Source: JBGCEZ01 sp045106735
GTDB taxonomy: Bacteria > Planctomycetota > Phycisphaerae > Phycisphaerales > SM1A02
Reading direction: 5' to 3'
NCBI GenBank assembly: GCA_045106735.1
Contig: JBGCEZ010000009.1
Location: 1-64,000 of the forward strand
Length of the DNA stretch: 64,000 nucleotides
The notes beneath the pieces were generated by a model. That model was not told the origin of the DNA. It searched no databases and saw only the letters and a program-made list of their open reading frames with translations. Below are positions 42,166 through 51,124 of this stretch, piece by piece. The position numbers and the translations under genes are program-made. Each line of letters begins with the position of its first letter. The stretch's first letter is position 1.

Positions 42166-44078
42166 CAGCCCTTGTCGCCCGCGAGGCCTGCGGCGCCCGG
42201 CTGCACCACGTTCGTCGCGTCGGTGGCGGGAGGCAGGGCGGGAATCACTTCGTCGCCCGCTTCAACGTTGATCGGACCGGGACGGGCGGCGTCCTCGAAC
42301 ACGATCCCGTAACGATCGAGTCCGGTCCCCGACGCGCGGGCCAAGTCGGCGATTGCGGTGCGGTACGCGACCTCGGCCTGGAACTCTTGGATGCGAGCCG
42401 ACGACAGTGTTTCTTGTCGTTGAAATTCCAAGTTCAAGAACTCAGGCGTGAGACCGGCGAGGGTTTCTTTCTCCACCATCAAGGCCCGCAGGTTTTCCGC
42501 CTGGGCCACACGGAACGAACGCGTCGCCTGGATCAAGTCGTAGTTGGTCTCGACGTCGCGCAGCGCTGCCTTGACGTCCGACACAATGCCTTGCACCGTT
42601 TGTTGGTATCCGGCCATCGCCTGCGAACCTTGCAAACGCGCCCGCCGGGCCTGGGCTTCTGGACCACGATTGCCGATCGGCATTTCGAAGCGCAGTCCGA
42701 GGAGCGTTTCCACGAACCGATCATTGAAGACGTCCTCGACCGAATCATCCCAACTGTCGCCCAGGCTATTGAAGGCGAGCTCGGCGGTGAGATCGAGCCG
42801 TGGCAACACGCCATTGTCGGCGACCTCTCGGGCGATGCGCGTGTCATCCACCCGCAGCAACGCGCTCTCGACTTCTGGTCGTTGATCAATTGCGGTGATG
42901 AGCATCTCACGCAAGTTGAACGTCAACGGCGTCACGTCCACATCAATCGTCGGACGGAGCAGCGCTTCGGAACCGATCGTGACATCGGCGTCATTGATGA
43001 GCAGCTTCAGGCGATCACTGGCCGCTTGCACCGAACGCCGAGCTCGCAAGACATCGGCTTGGCGTTGTTCGACGCGGGCCACCGCATCGGCGAACTGGGC
43101 ATCGCGAGCGTCGAGGGCGCGTCGCTTGTCGAGCACATCGCGTACTTCGATGCCCACGTTGACGAGCCACTGTTGCACTTCAAGTCGGCGCCAGGCCAGA
43201 ACGAGTTCGTAATACGCCGCTTCGACCGCGCGGGAAACGTCGAGCATGGTTGATTCGAGACCGGCGACGGAGCGAGCGCGCTCATTGCGCGAAAGCCGGA
43301 TGCTCGCGCGGTTGACGTCGCGTCCGAATCCGCGGAGCAACGGTTGATCGAAGCCGAGTCGGACCGCGCCGACGTACCCCGGATCGGGGACGGACGTGGT
43401 CGAGTCGACCATGTCTTCGTTGCGGGTCACGTCGGCAGTCAGGCGAAGCTGCCCGCCGAAGTCGTAGCGACGGTCCAGGCCTGACTCGAAGCGGTACGCG
43501 CGGCTGGCCTGGAAGGGCGGCGTCACCGGCGTGCCGCTGATGGTGCGGACGACGGCCGGACGATCCGTGGTCGCGGTCGACGCCCCGGCGAAGAACACCC
43601 AGTCGAAGACCGCCTCGGCGTCCAAGATGGACTCGGCATCGATCGCCGGCTGGAAACGGGCCTGGTCGACGCTCAGGTTGTTGGCGATGGCCCGAATCAC
43701 CGCCGCTTCCAGGTCCAGATCCAGGAGGCTCTGTGGCCGCCCGAGCAAATCTTCGCCCAGGGTGGCCCCGCCCACGCTCGAGCCGGTGGCTCCGCTGGCC
43801 GGACTCAGGGCGTCGAGATCGCCGCGGCGGCCAGCGAGGGTTTGCTCGACCCGGCTGGCCGGATAGGCCGTCGTCCGATCGGGGCTTGAATCGGCGGCCC
43901 CGTTGATCTCGCGGTCGACGATGTTCTGGAGGGTCAGGGCGCTGGTGCGCATCGCATCATCGCGATCGAGCGGACTGCGGCATCCCGTGAGGCCGACGGC
44001 GACCAAGCCTCCGGCGATCGCAATCAACGGGCGGCGAGCGGATCGACGGGCGATCACCGAATTCAAATCATGCTGCAT
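42165..44078 (-). CDS. TolC family outer-membrane efflux lipoprotein
   Basis: A 637-residue protein. The signal sequence ends in lipobox VGLTGC (about 33). The body has the long alpha-helical hairpin organisation of TolC proteins: two helical repeats with DQARFQPAIDAESILDAEAV, RSVQAASDRLKLLINDADV, then GFDQPLLRGFGRDVNRAS, and a second half LRFEMPIGNRGPEAQARRAR, ending VAYRTAIADLARASG. Such proteins form trimeric outer-membrane channels working with tripartite pumps. No inner-membrane pump gene is adjacent. ATG 44078 is the only clear start, with a 595-base divergent gap upstream. Confidence 0.85.
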   Translation of the reverse strand: MQHDLNSVIARRSARRPLIAIAGGLVAVGLTGCRSPLDRDDAMRTSALTLQNIVDREINGAADSSPDRTTAYPASRVEQTLAGRRGDLDALSPASGATGSSVGGATLGEDLLGRPQSLLDLDLEAAVIRAIANNLSVDQARFQPAIDAESILDAEAVFDWVFFAGASTATTDRPAVVRTISGTPVTPPFQASRAYRFESGLDRRYDFGGQLRLTADVTRNEDMVDSTTSVPDPGYVGAVRLGFDQPLLRGFGRDVNRASIRLSRNERARSVAGLESTMLDVSRAVEAAYYELVLAWRRLEVQQWLVNVGIEVRDVLDKRRALDARDAQFADAVARVEQRQADVLRARRSVQAASDRLKLLINDADVTIGSEALLRPTIDVDVTPLTFNLREMLITAIDQRPEVESALLRVDDTRIAREVADNGVLPRLDLTAELAFNSLGDSWDDSVEDVFNDRFVETLLGLRFEMPIGNRGPEAQARRARLQGSQAMAGYQQTVQGIVSDVKAALRDVETNYDLIQATRSFRVAQAENLRALMVEKETLAGLTPEFLNLEFQRQETLSSARIQEFQAEVAYRTAIADLARASGTGLDRYGIVFEDAARPGPINVEAGDEVIPALPPATDATNVVQPGAAGLAGDKG

Positions 44079-44673
44079 GGTGGCGGAGGGTACGACGAGC
44101 CCGCCGTCGCGGCCACCGGTGGAGCGTCAATCGACCGGCAACGTTGGCAACAAGTTGTCCACGCTGATCCGATCCGGACGGCATGAACCTGGACCCCGCG
44201 GGGAAACCCGAGGACCAGCGGCGGTCCGGGCGCGTCCGCGGCCATCGGCCGGCAGGACCGAGGACCCACGCGGCAGCCGCCGATCGGCGATTCCCCGGCT
44301 GTCCACAGGCGCTGTGAAGTTGATCAGGGCCGCGATGGAGCCGGACGAGCCGCGCTGTCGCCACCGCGGCGGAGCGGATCACCGGAGCGTGTTCGCGCGG
44401 GTGCACCACACCATGGCGCGCCCGCGCGTCGAACTCCTGCGAAACACGGGGGTTGCCGGGTATCGTGTACGCGGGTCTCCCGGACGCCGACACGGTCGTC
44501 GCCCGTGCGGGAACACCCGGTGCAAAGAACCCGCCTGATCGCCGGTCGATCGGCGCCCGCACCGTCCGCCTCGTGCCCCCGGAGTCTCCCTCCGGACTGG
44601 GGTTCTCCCCTGGTCTCTCTCCGGGCCGCTGAGGCGTTCGATTCGGTCGCCCTCCCCACGCCGGCCCTCGCCC
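44079..44673. other. 595-base divergent intergenic region
   Basis: Separates the TolC-like gene (minus) from the SH3-repeat gene (plus). A long minus-strand frame runs through it but has no ribosome site and looks like high-GC noise. It must carry promoters for both genes. TTGCCGG-16-TATCGT near 44451-44473 is only a weak candidate. Confidence 0.4.
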
Positions 44674-46731
44674 ATGGATCGGAATCCTGCCATGCCCAGT
44701 CTTCGCCTGACCTCGACCCCGGCCCTTCTCAACCTTCTGCTGGCGACCCTCGCGCTGGTGGCCAGCGGAGCGGTCACGTCGGCCGCGGTGGCCGCCGACC
44801 GGTACATCGCCCTGACCACGGACGTTGACGTTCGCAGCGGCCCGGGGGCCAGCTACTACCCCACCGCCCGGCTCAAGGCCGGCGAGATCCTGCAGGTGGC
44901 CGACGAGAAGCGCGGATGGCTCGGCGTCTACGTCGACGCCCCGGGATTGGCCGATCGCTACGGGCTCATCCGGCTGCGGCCGACGGAGCTCGACGCCCTG
45001 ACGATCGATTCTCGCCGGCAGCGAGAAGCCGGTCGTTCGTTCAAGCGGGCCAGCGTGCAGGCGCCGCTGTTCATCGTCGCCCCCAACATCGACGCGAACG
45101 ATGATCCGTCGGCGAGCTGGCGGCACATCCACCGACTGCGTCGCGGCGATGGCATTCGCATCATCGGCGAGCCGACCCGGATCGGTCCGAACCAGTGGCA
45201 CCGCGTCCACCTGCCCGCCGGCACGATCGTGTGGATCGAAGACTCCGCCGTTCGCGAAGCCAGCACGGTCGAGGCGGCGAGCCTGACCCGGTTCCGCAAC
45301 GACCCGACCGGCGCGATCGCGGCCGAAGAAGCCCGCCAGCAAGCGGCAGCGGAAGCGGCCCGACTTGCAGCCGCCGCGGACGCCACACCTCCGGCCGGCG
45401 CCGTCGCCCGTCCCGAGACCGCCCTCACCGGCGGTGAGATCCCCGCCCTGCGTCCGCCGGCCGACCCCGGCGGCACCATTGAGATGGGCGGCAATCGTTC
45501 GACCGGCAGCAGCACGGCGAACGGAACCCCGGCCGGCACCAACCCCGAGCGCCCGGCCCTCGGCAACGGCGGGACGACGACCAACGACGGCGGCCGCACC
45601 CTTGGCGACCGCGTCCGCGACGTGCGCCGGCCCTTCGGCGACGCGATGCGAGACATGCAGGACGAGGCGACTGACGCGGCCGACGCGGTGACCGATGCCG
45701 TGACCAACAGCTCAGAAGGCGCGGCCGACGCCGTCGATGCGGCGACCGAGACCGCCGGTTCCACCGGGACTGGCATTGTCGACGCAGCGGATGCGGTCGG
45801 CGAGACGCTTCTCAACGGCGGTTCGCGTGCGGCCGAGAGCGCCCGTGACCTGATCAGCGAAGCGGGTCGCGACCCGCTGAACGAGCGTCCGGCCCTCGAC
45901 CAGGCGAACCGAGTCGCGGGCAACGATTCGTCGGCGACCGATCGGACGGACGTCCTGGATCCCGCATCCCGGACCACCACCGGCAACGACGTGGCGACGG
46001 AAACTGGCACGGCACGTGGGACGACGACGGGCACCGATGCCGGCCAGCCCGGCACCACCGCTGATCCCGCCGCAACGGGGACGAACGCCCCGGCCGGCGC
46101 CAGCACCCAGCCCGACCCCTCCGGTTCGGACGCCGCCGCCGCCCTGCCGCCGGCCGAGCGTCTGGACGCCCTTGAGATGCGTTTCGAGGTCCTTCGCCGC
46201 GGCGACGTGGCGCTCGCCGAGGTCGGCCCGCTCCGCCGCCTCTTCGAGGCCTACCGCGACGACGTGGCCGGCGAGCATCCGGACAAGGCCCGCTACGCCG
46301 AGGCCCGCATCGCCCAGCTGCGGATCTGGGGCGAGCTCCAGGTCGAGCGGGAGCGCATCGCCGCCCTCCGCCGCGATCTCAACCAGGCCAGCGTGGTTGT
46401 CGCCGACGCGGCCAAGCGGATCACGCGGGAAGCCGGCTTCACCGCCGTGGGCCGCCTGAGCGCGTCGCGAATCTTCGACGGGGCGACCCTGCCGCGATTC
46501 CTGCGGCTTGAGGCGATCGACTCGAACCGGACGATCGCGTACCTGCGGACCGATGCCGACGCCCGGCTGGACGCCCGCGTCGGGCAGATCGTCGGCGTGA
46601 GCGGTCGCAAGACCTGGGACCCGGGCCTGCAGCTCGATCTCATCGACGTCACCGAAGTCCGTGACCTGCAAATGGACGAATCCGGCGGCATCACCGTCCG
46701 GGCCAATCCCGGCGGCACCGTCGACCGGTGA
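44674..46731 (+). CDS. Secreted SH3-domain protein with a long disordered middle
   Basis: A 685-residue exported protein. A signal peptide (LLNLLLATLALVASGAVTSA) precedes two SH3b-like domains, at about 45-100 (VDVRSGPGASYYPTARLKAG) and about 125-195 (LFIVAPNIDANDDPSASW, WHRVHLPAGTIVWIEDSAV). Residues about 200-490 are a Thr/Ala/Gly/Pro/Asp-rich disordered region with repeating (D)AADAV/TDAVT. The C-terminal 190 residues are helical and charged, with a beta-like end (VGRLSASRIFDGATLPRFLR). SH3b domains in such proteins bind peptidoglycan peptides. ATG 44692, with GGA nearby, is an alternative start six codons on. Confidence 0.8.
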   Translation: MDRNPAMPSLRLTSTPALLNLLLATLALVASGAVTSAAVAADRYIALTTDVDVRSGPGASYYPTARLKAGEILQVADEKRGWLGVYVDAPGLADRYGLIRLRPTELDALTIDSRRQREAGRSFKRASVQAPLFIVAPNIDANDDPSASWRHIHRLRRGDGIRIIGEPTRIGPNQWHRVHLPAGTIVWIEDSAVREASTVEAASLTRFRNDPTGAIAAEEARQQAAAEAARLAAAADATPPAGAVARPETALTGGEIPALRPPADPGGTIEMGGNRSTGSSTANGTPAGTNPERPALGNGGTTTNDGGRTLGDRVRDVRRPFGDAMRDMQDEATDAADAVTDAVTNSSEGAADAVDAATETAGSTGTGIVDAADAVGETLLNGGSRAAESARDLISEAGRDPLNERPALDQANRVAGNDSSATDRTDVLDPASRTTTGNDVATETGTARGTTTGTDAGQPGTTADPAATGTNAPAGASTQPDPSGSDAAAALPPAERLDALEMRFEVLRRGDVALAEVGPLRRLFEAYRDDVAGEHPDKARYAEARIAQLRIWGELQVERERIAALRRDLNQASVVVADAAKRITREAGFTAVGRLSASRIFDGATLPRFLRLEAIDSNRTIAYLRTDADARLDARVGQIVGVSGRKTWDPGLQLDLIDVTEVRDLQMDESGGITVRANPGGTVDR

Positions 46732-46762
46732 TCTCGGATCACCAGCCGATCGGCTGCGGCTG

Positions 46763-46768
46763 CTAGAC
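46763..46768 (+). promoter_or_regulatory. Possible -10 element upstream of tRNA-Ala
   Basis: TAGACT, 12 bases before the tRNA 5' end, is a fair -10 hexamer. No matching -35 element was found, so the assignment is tentative. Confidence 0.3.
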
Positions 46769-46780
46769 TTGATTCCCCCC

Positions 46781-46853
46781 GGGGCGTTAGCTCAATTGGG
46801 AGAGCGCCGCCTTTGCAAGGCGGAGGTTGTCGGTTCGATCCCGATACGCTCCA
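46781..46853 (+). tRNA. tRNA-Ala (anticodon UGC)
   Basis: A 73-base cloverleaf without encoded CCA. The acceptor GGGGCGT pairs with ACGCTCC and includes the G3:U70 identity pair of alanine tRNAs. D-arm AGCTCAATTGGGAGAGC, anticodon stem-loop with CTTTGCAAG reading TGC, and T-arm with GGTTCGATCCC. A lipoprotein start codon follows 22 bases after the end. Confidence 0.97.
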
Positions 46854-46875
46854 TTTCGCCCGGAGATTCATCGCC

Positions 46876-47565
46876 ATGACCGCACGTTCGACTTCCGCTC
46901 GCCGCGGCCTGACCATCGTCCTGCTCGCCGCCACGTGCGGCGTGACCCCCCTGCTCGCCGGCTGCGCGTCCACGCGCATCGCGCTGAAGGAACGCTTCGG
47001 CTACGCCAAGCGCGAGCAGCTGGTGGACCGGGTCGAGGACGCCCGCGACGCCCAGGAAGTCGCCAAGGAGCAGTTCAACGACGCGCTCGAGGCATTCCTG
47101 TCGATCACCGGCGTGGACGGCGGCGAACTCGAGAAGCGGTACAACGCCCTCAAGGGCGAGTACGACTCCAGCCGCAGCCGGGCCGACGCGGTGAACAACC
47201 GCATCGGGTCGGTCGAAGACGTCGCCACCGCCCTGTTCCGTGAGTGGAACGCCGAACTGGAGCAGTACGAGAGCGCCACGCTCCGCCGCTCGAGCGAGCA
47301 GTCACTCCGCGAAACCGAGCGGCGGTACGACCAGCTCATCGGCGCGATGCAAGACGCGTCGAGCCGCATGGACCCCGTGCTCGCGGCGATGAACGATCAG
47401 GTGCTGTTCCTCAAGCACAACCTGAACGCCCGGGCGATCGCGTCGCTGAGCACCGAACTCGGGGCGATTGAGTCCGAGGTCGGCACGCTGATCCGCGAGA
47501 TGGAAGCATCCATCGCCGAAGCAAACGCGTTCATCGACGAGTTGCAGGCCGACAACGGCGGCTGA
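46876..47565 (+). CDS. DUF2959 family lipoprotein
   Basis: A 229-residue lipoprotein with lipobox LLAGC at about residue 29. The rest is one long helical rod, matching the DUF2959 family: KREQLVDRVEDARDAQEVAK, RIGSVEDVATALFREWNAEL, LRRSSEQSLRETERRYDQLI, and MNDQVLFLKHNLNARAIASL, a hallmark of the family, with IREMEASIAEANAFIDEL. Function unknown; presumably an envelope coiled-coil protein. ATG 46876 has GGAG 10 bases upstream, only 8 bases after the tRNA 3' end, so it is probably read from the tRNA promoter. Confidence 0.93.
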   Translation: MTARSTSARRGLTIVLLAATCGVTPLLAGCASTRIALKERFGYAKREQLVDRVEDARDAQEVAKEQFNDALEAFLSITGVDGGELEKRYNALKGEYDSSRSRADAVNNRIGSVEDVATALFREWNAELEQYESATLRRSSEQSLRETERRYDQLIGAMQDASSRMDPVLAAMNDQVLFLKHNLNARAIASLSTELGAIESEVGTLIREMEASIAEANAFIDELQADNGG

Positions 47566-47659
47566 GTGAGCAGGTTGTGATGCGGCCGAGAGCAGGCGGC
47601 GAGCTCGCTGTAACTGGCTGTAACTGGCCGTAAGAAGGCCGCGAGCTGGCCGCGGTCCT

Positions 47660-49195
47660 TCAGCGATCGCGTCCATCGTGGCGTTCGATCACCGAGCGAA
47701 AGAGCTGAAGCAAACGTGTCCTGGCCCATGTGACGTCACCGTCGCGGGCCTTGGCGGCGTAGAAGCGGGCTTCGGCTTCGCCCTCGACGGCGGCATCGTG
47801 CACCACCGGAACGAGATCTGTCGCGAGCGAACCATCAAGTTCGGCGACCACATCGCGCAGCCGGACTGCTGCCGCCGCCGCGGTGCGATGGGCGTCGGCC
47901 AAGGCATCCGCCACACCTTGCACCCGTTCACGCATGCCGTCGATGTCTCGCGGGTTGTATCCCTGAGCGCCGTTGACCGTTCGCACGCGCTCAATGAAGC
48001 GAGTCCACGCCGCTTCAACCGCCGCGTCCTCTGCATCCAGCCGTTCAAGGATCTGGCCCGCGGCCGGGTTCTCGATGGACGACGCCTGCACCGCGGCGAA
48101 CGTCCGCTCCCACAACCGATCCCAGGCAGCCGGACGAACCGCGGTCGTATCTTGGTTCTTGCTCGCTTCATTGGCCCGAGCCAGGGCCCGTCGATCACGA
48201 CGATCGAGCGCGGCGGTCAGGATCTCGGCCAAGCGTGCATCGACTCGCTCGAAGCGCTCCAAGACTTCTCGGCGTTTGATGCTGGCCACGGCATACGCGT
48301 CGGCGGCTGGGTGGTCGACCGCTGATTCGTCGGATTCAACCATCGCGACCATCGCGTCAAACGCTGCGTCTCGACCCCGCGCGGCCGCGGCGATTCGCCC
48401 TCCGCGATCGGCGTACGCCGACGAGAGATCGGCCAGCAGTTGCCGGTCCGCTGGGAGTGTGCGATCCGTCTCGGCGAAGCGTTGGCAGATCCACGCCAGG
48501 ACACTGTGTTTGCGGTGCACCCGCCCCTCGCGAAGCTGCCCCGCGTCGATCAACATCGACTGAATCAAGGACGCACGAAAGACGGCGAAACGCAGAACTT
48601 GTTCTTCGGTCAGGCCGTCGATCGATTGCCCGAGCCAGCCATCAACCAGCGTGGTGTACCGACGAATCGAACGTGCCGCGTCCGTGCGCGCACCGTTGAA
48701 TGCTGTGTGATCGATGTCTTGCTGACCGTTCTCATCCCACCGCGCGTTCGCTTGCATCGACCGCGCATAGGTCTCGATCATCCGCCGCTCGAAGTCGGCT
48801 TCGTGGGTGGCGAGAAACAATCGAAGTGACGCATCGAACGCCGCCGCCTGGGCCTCGCTGAGCCCGATGATGACGGTCGCGTCGCGCATCACATCGTGCG
48901 GATCGATGTGCACAGCCGGCATGGACGCGAAACTGATGCGCGCCATCCGCAGCCGAGCGTCGCGCTCGCGCTCCGCATCGGTCTCCGCCGCCGGCGGTTG
49001 ACGATCGGTGGAACGGTACCACCACATTTCACCGAGTCGCTCGAAGTCGGCGGCCGAAAGATCGGGTGGGGTGGAGTCTGATCGTCCGTTCAACGATCCG
49101 CGGGCGGATTGTGATGCGTGAACTCCTGTTGGGAGCGCCGACGTGGTGGCGATGAGCACGAGAAGCAGAAAGCCAGTGATCTGACGGTTTGGCAT
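47660..49195 (-). CDS. Secreted helical protein of unknown function, paralogue A
   Basis: A 511-residue protein with a signal peptide (ITGFLLLVLIATTSALP). It is mostly helical and without recognised motifs. Landmarks shared with its upstream neighbour are VIIGLSEAQAAAF, ERRMIETYARSM, RPAAWDRLWERTF, the acidic LDAEDAAVEAAWTRFIERV and VTWARTRLLQLFRS near the C-terminus. The set suggests a duplicated helical domain. ATG 49195 is chosen because GGAGG lies 9 bases upstream. The paralogue ends 159 bases upstream. Function unknown. Confidence 0.7.
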   Translation of the reverse strand: MPNRQITGFLLLVLIATTSALPTGVHASQSARGSLNGRSDSTPPDLSAADFERLGEMWWYRSTDRQPPAAETDAERERDARLRMARISFASMPAVHIDPHDVMRDATVIIGLSEAQAAAFDASLRLFLATHEADFERRMIETYARSMQANARWDENGQQDIDHTAFNGARTDAARSIRRYTTLVDGWLGQSIDGLTEEQVLRFAVFRASLIQSMLIDAGQLREGRVHRKHSVLAWICQRFAETDRTLPADRQLLADLSSAYADRGGRIAAAARGRDAAFDAMVAMVESDESAVDHPAADAYAVASIKRREVLERFERVDARLAEILTAALDRRDRRALARANEASKNQDTTAVRPAAWDRLWERTFAAVQASSIENPAAGQILERLDAEDAAVEAAWTRFIERVRTVNGAQGYNPRDIDGMRERVQGVADALADAHRTAAAAAVRLRDVVAELDGSLATDLVPVVHDAAVEGEAEARFYAAKARDGDVTWARTRLLQLFRSVIERHDGRDR

Positions 49196-49354
49196 GGAAG
49201 AAGACCTCCGCAAGCGATCAACAAGGCGGGCGATTCCAAGGCAAGATCCTGACCAATCGCCCACGCCACGATTGGGCTTCGATCGGCGTGCGCTGCGTGC
49301 TGCACCGATCCAATGACGTGCTCTTCATCAATATCAGCCGTCTCCTGAGGCAGC

Positions 49355-50944
49355 TCAGTCGTGGCCTCCGGGCTCTTCAACTCCGGTCCGCTCGGATCCG
49401 GTCGCACTCGCGATGTCGACAAAGTTCCGCAACAGGCCCCATCGAACCCATTCAAGATCTCCGGTCTTTGCCAAGTGGCGGTACTTCGCACGGGTCACCG
49501 TCCCATCCGCCACGGCTCGGGTTGCGGCATCGCGCGCCGCAGCCAACGCTTCCGCTGGCCAGGATGACTGCCGCGCTTCATCCCCAATCCAAGTCTGCAT
49601 GTCCGACAGCGAAGTCAATGCTCGTTCGTGCACCGCTGCCAATCGGTCCGCAATGCGCTGACAATCTCGGCGAATCTGCTCCGCGTCCGACGGTCGGAAT
49701 GACGTTCGATCGTTGACACGCTCAACCAATTCAGTGAACTGGTTCCACACATCCTCGATGCCGTCCGCGTGTGCGTCCAACAACGCCAGCAACCGGTTTC
49801 GCTCGGCCGGCGACTCAAGCTGACCCACAGCCTCTACCAAGCGGTGCCACAGTTCGTCCCATGCCGCCGGTCGCTGATCGGCCGCGTCCGGATGCAACAT
49901 TTCGTCGCGGTACCGAGCGAGCGCCATCCGGTCTTGACGCTCAAGCGAAGTGAACATGACGGCTGCGATCTGCCGATCAACCTCACCAATCTTCGTCTTC
50001 GCCCGACCGACCTCCGTGGTCGAGGCAAGAAGGTCTGACATGAGACGATCCGGCACGTCTTCGCCCCGCGCCACAACGTCAAGCCGACGCATGCTTGCCA
50101 CCATCATCCGACGATGCGCATTGCGTGCTCGTTCCAACGATCCATTGCGTTGCACCAGCAGCGATTCAAGCGCCGCGCACAACGTTGGATCGGCGGGAAA
50201 TGGACGGGCCGCCGCGGACAGCTGTTTCGCAACCCAGAGCATCGGGTCGTACCGAAACTCCGTCCGAGTCCGCAACATGGCGCCGTCGGATCGAATGCCC
50301 TGTTCCACATGGTGCGCGACGAGTGGGAGTCGCGTCCGCTGCCTCTCGGAACACTGCTCGCCGAGCGATCGAATCCACGTCCCAACCGCCGCCGCGTGCT
50401 GCTCGCTCGCGCTCGCGATCTGTTCAAACGCTACCCCGATCTCGGTCGGATCATGATCACCTTCGGCCGCACCGGACTCGATCGCAAACTGCCGTACGGC
50501 CCGGCGAAACGCGGCGATCATCCGTTGCTCGTGGGCGGCAAACTCCGAAGCGAGTGCCGTATCGAAGTCGACGGCCACGGCGTCGCGCTGGGCGTCGCTC
50601 AGACCGACAATGCCTTCCAACAGGGTGAGTACCTCGTCGGAATGAGCATTCGGACTGGGGAGTCGCAACATTCGCGGGACGCGGACGGACAGACGTCGAT
50701 CACGCTCGATCGAATCTTGATCGCGAAGGTCCGCGGCTCCCGTTCGAACTCGAACCGCACCTCGCCAGACCACGACGGCAAGCCGGTCGAGCTCCTGTGA
50801 CGACATGGGTTCCGATGGTGAGGTCGACTGAACGTCTTCACTTGCCCGGACTGAAACTGGAGCGATGGCGATCGCTTCCATGGCCACGGTGGCCGCCACA
50901 CCCAGCACCAGCGCGAACCCACCGAATCGCGGCATCCAAGTCAT
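49355..50944 (-). CDS. Secreted helical protein of unknown function, paralogue B
   Basis: A 529-residue protein with an N-terminal hydrophobic segment (GFALVLGVAATVAMEAIAI) as signal or anchor. It is the tandem paralogue of the preceding gene: IVGLSDAQRDAVAV, EQRMIAAFRRAVRQ, RPAAWDELWHRLVEAV, ALLDAHADGIEDVWNQFTEL and LEWVRWGLLRNFVD align in the same order. Overall identity looks low, consistent with an old duplication. ATG 50944 has GGGAG 8 bases upstream and is preferred over ATG 50950, which lies too close to it. No domain recognised. Confidence 0.7.
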   Translation of the reverse strand: MTWMPRFGGFALVLGVAATVAMEAIAIAPVSVRASEDVQSTSPSEPMSSQELDRLAVVVWRGAVRVRTGAADLRDQDSIERDRRLSVRVPRMLRLPSPNAHSDEVLTLLEGIVGLSDAQRDAVAVDFDTALASEFAAHEQRMIAAFRRAVRQFAIESGAAEGDHDPTEIGVAFEQIASASEQHAAAVGTWIRSLGEQCSERQRTRLPLVAHHVEQGIRSDGAMLRTRTEFRYDPMLWVAKQLSAAARPFPADPTLCAALESLLVQRNGSLERARNAHRRMMVASMRRLDVVARGEDVPDRLMSDLLASTTEVGRAKTKIGEVDRQIAAVMFTSLERQDRMALARYRDEMLHPDAADQRPAAWDELWHRLVEAVGQLESPAERNRLLALLDAHADGIEDVWNQFTELVERVNDRTSFRPSDAEQIRRDCQRIADRLAAVHERALTSLSDMQTWIGDEARQSSWPAEALAAARDAATRAVADGTVTRAKYRHLAKTGDLEWVRWGLLRNFVDIASATGSERTGVEEPGGHD

Positions 50945-51124
50945 CGACATCTCTCCCGGAACCATCGCGGGGCGATCGCGACGTGATCCAGTGTGCCGGC
51001 GAACGGGCGCGGGAGCAACTTTCTTGGGTCGGGTTTGTCGATCGATGACCACGGGATCACCGGTCGATCACTGGGCGATCACCAACTGGCCGGTTCGGCT
51101 TCCTCGCACTGCGACCCGCCACCC

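Noticed and set aside
44068..45342. 424-codon minus-strand open frame between the TolC-like and SH3 genes
   Set aside because: High-GC noise; no ribosome site and no family resemblance, and it covers the start of a real plus-strand gene.
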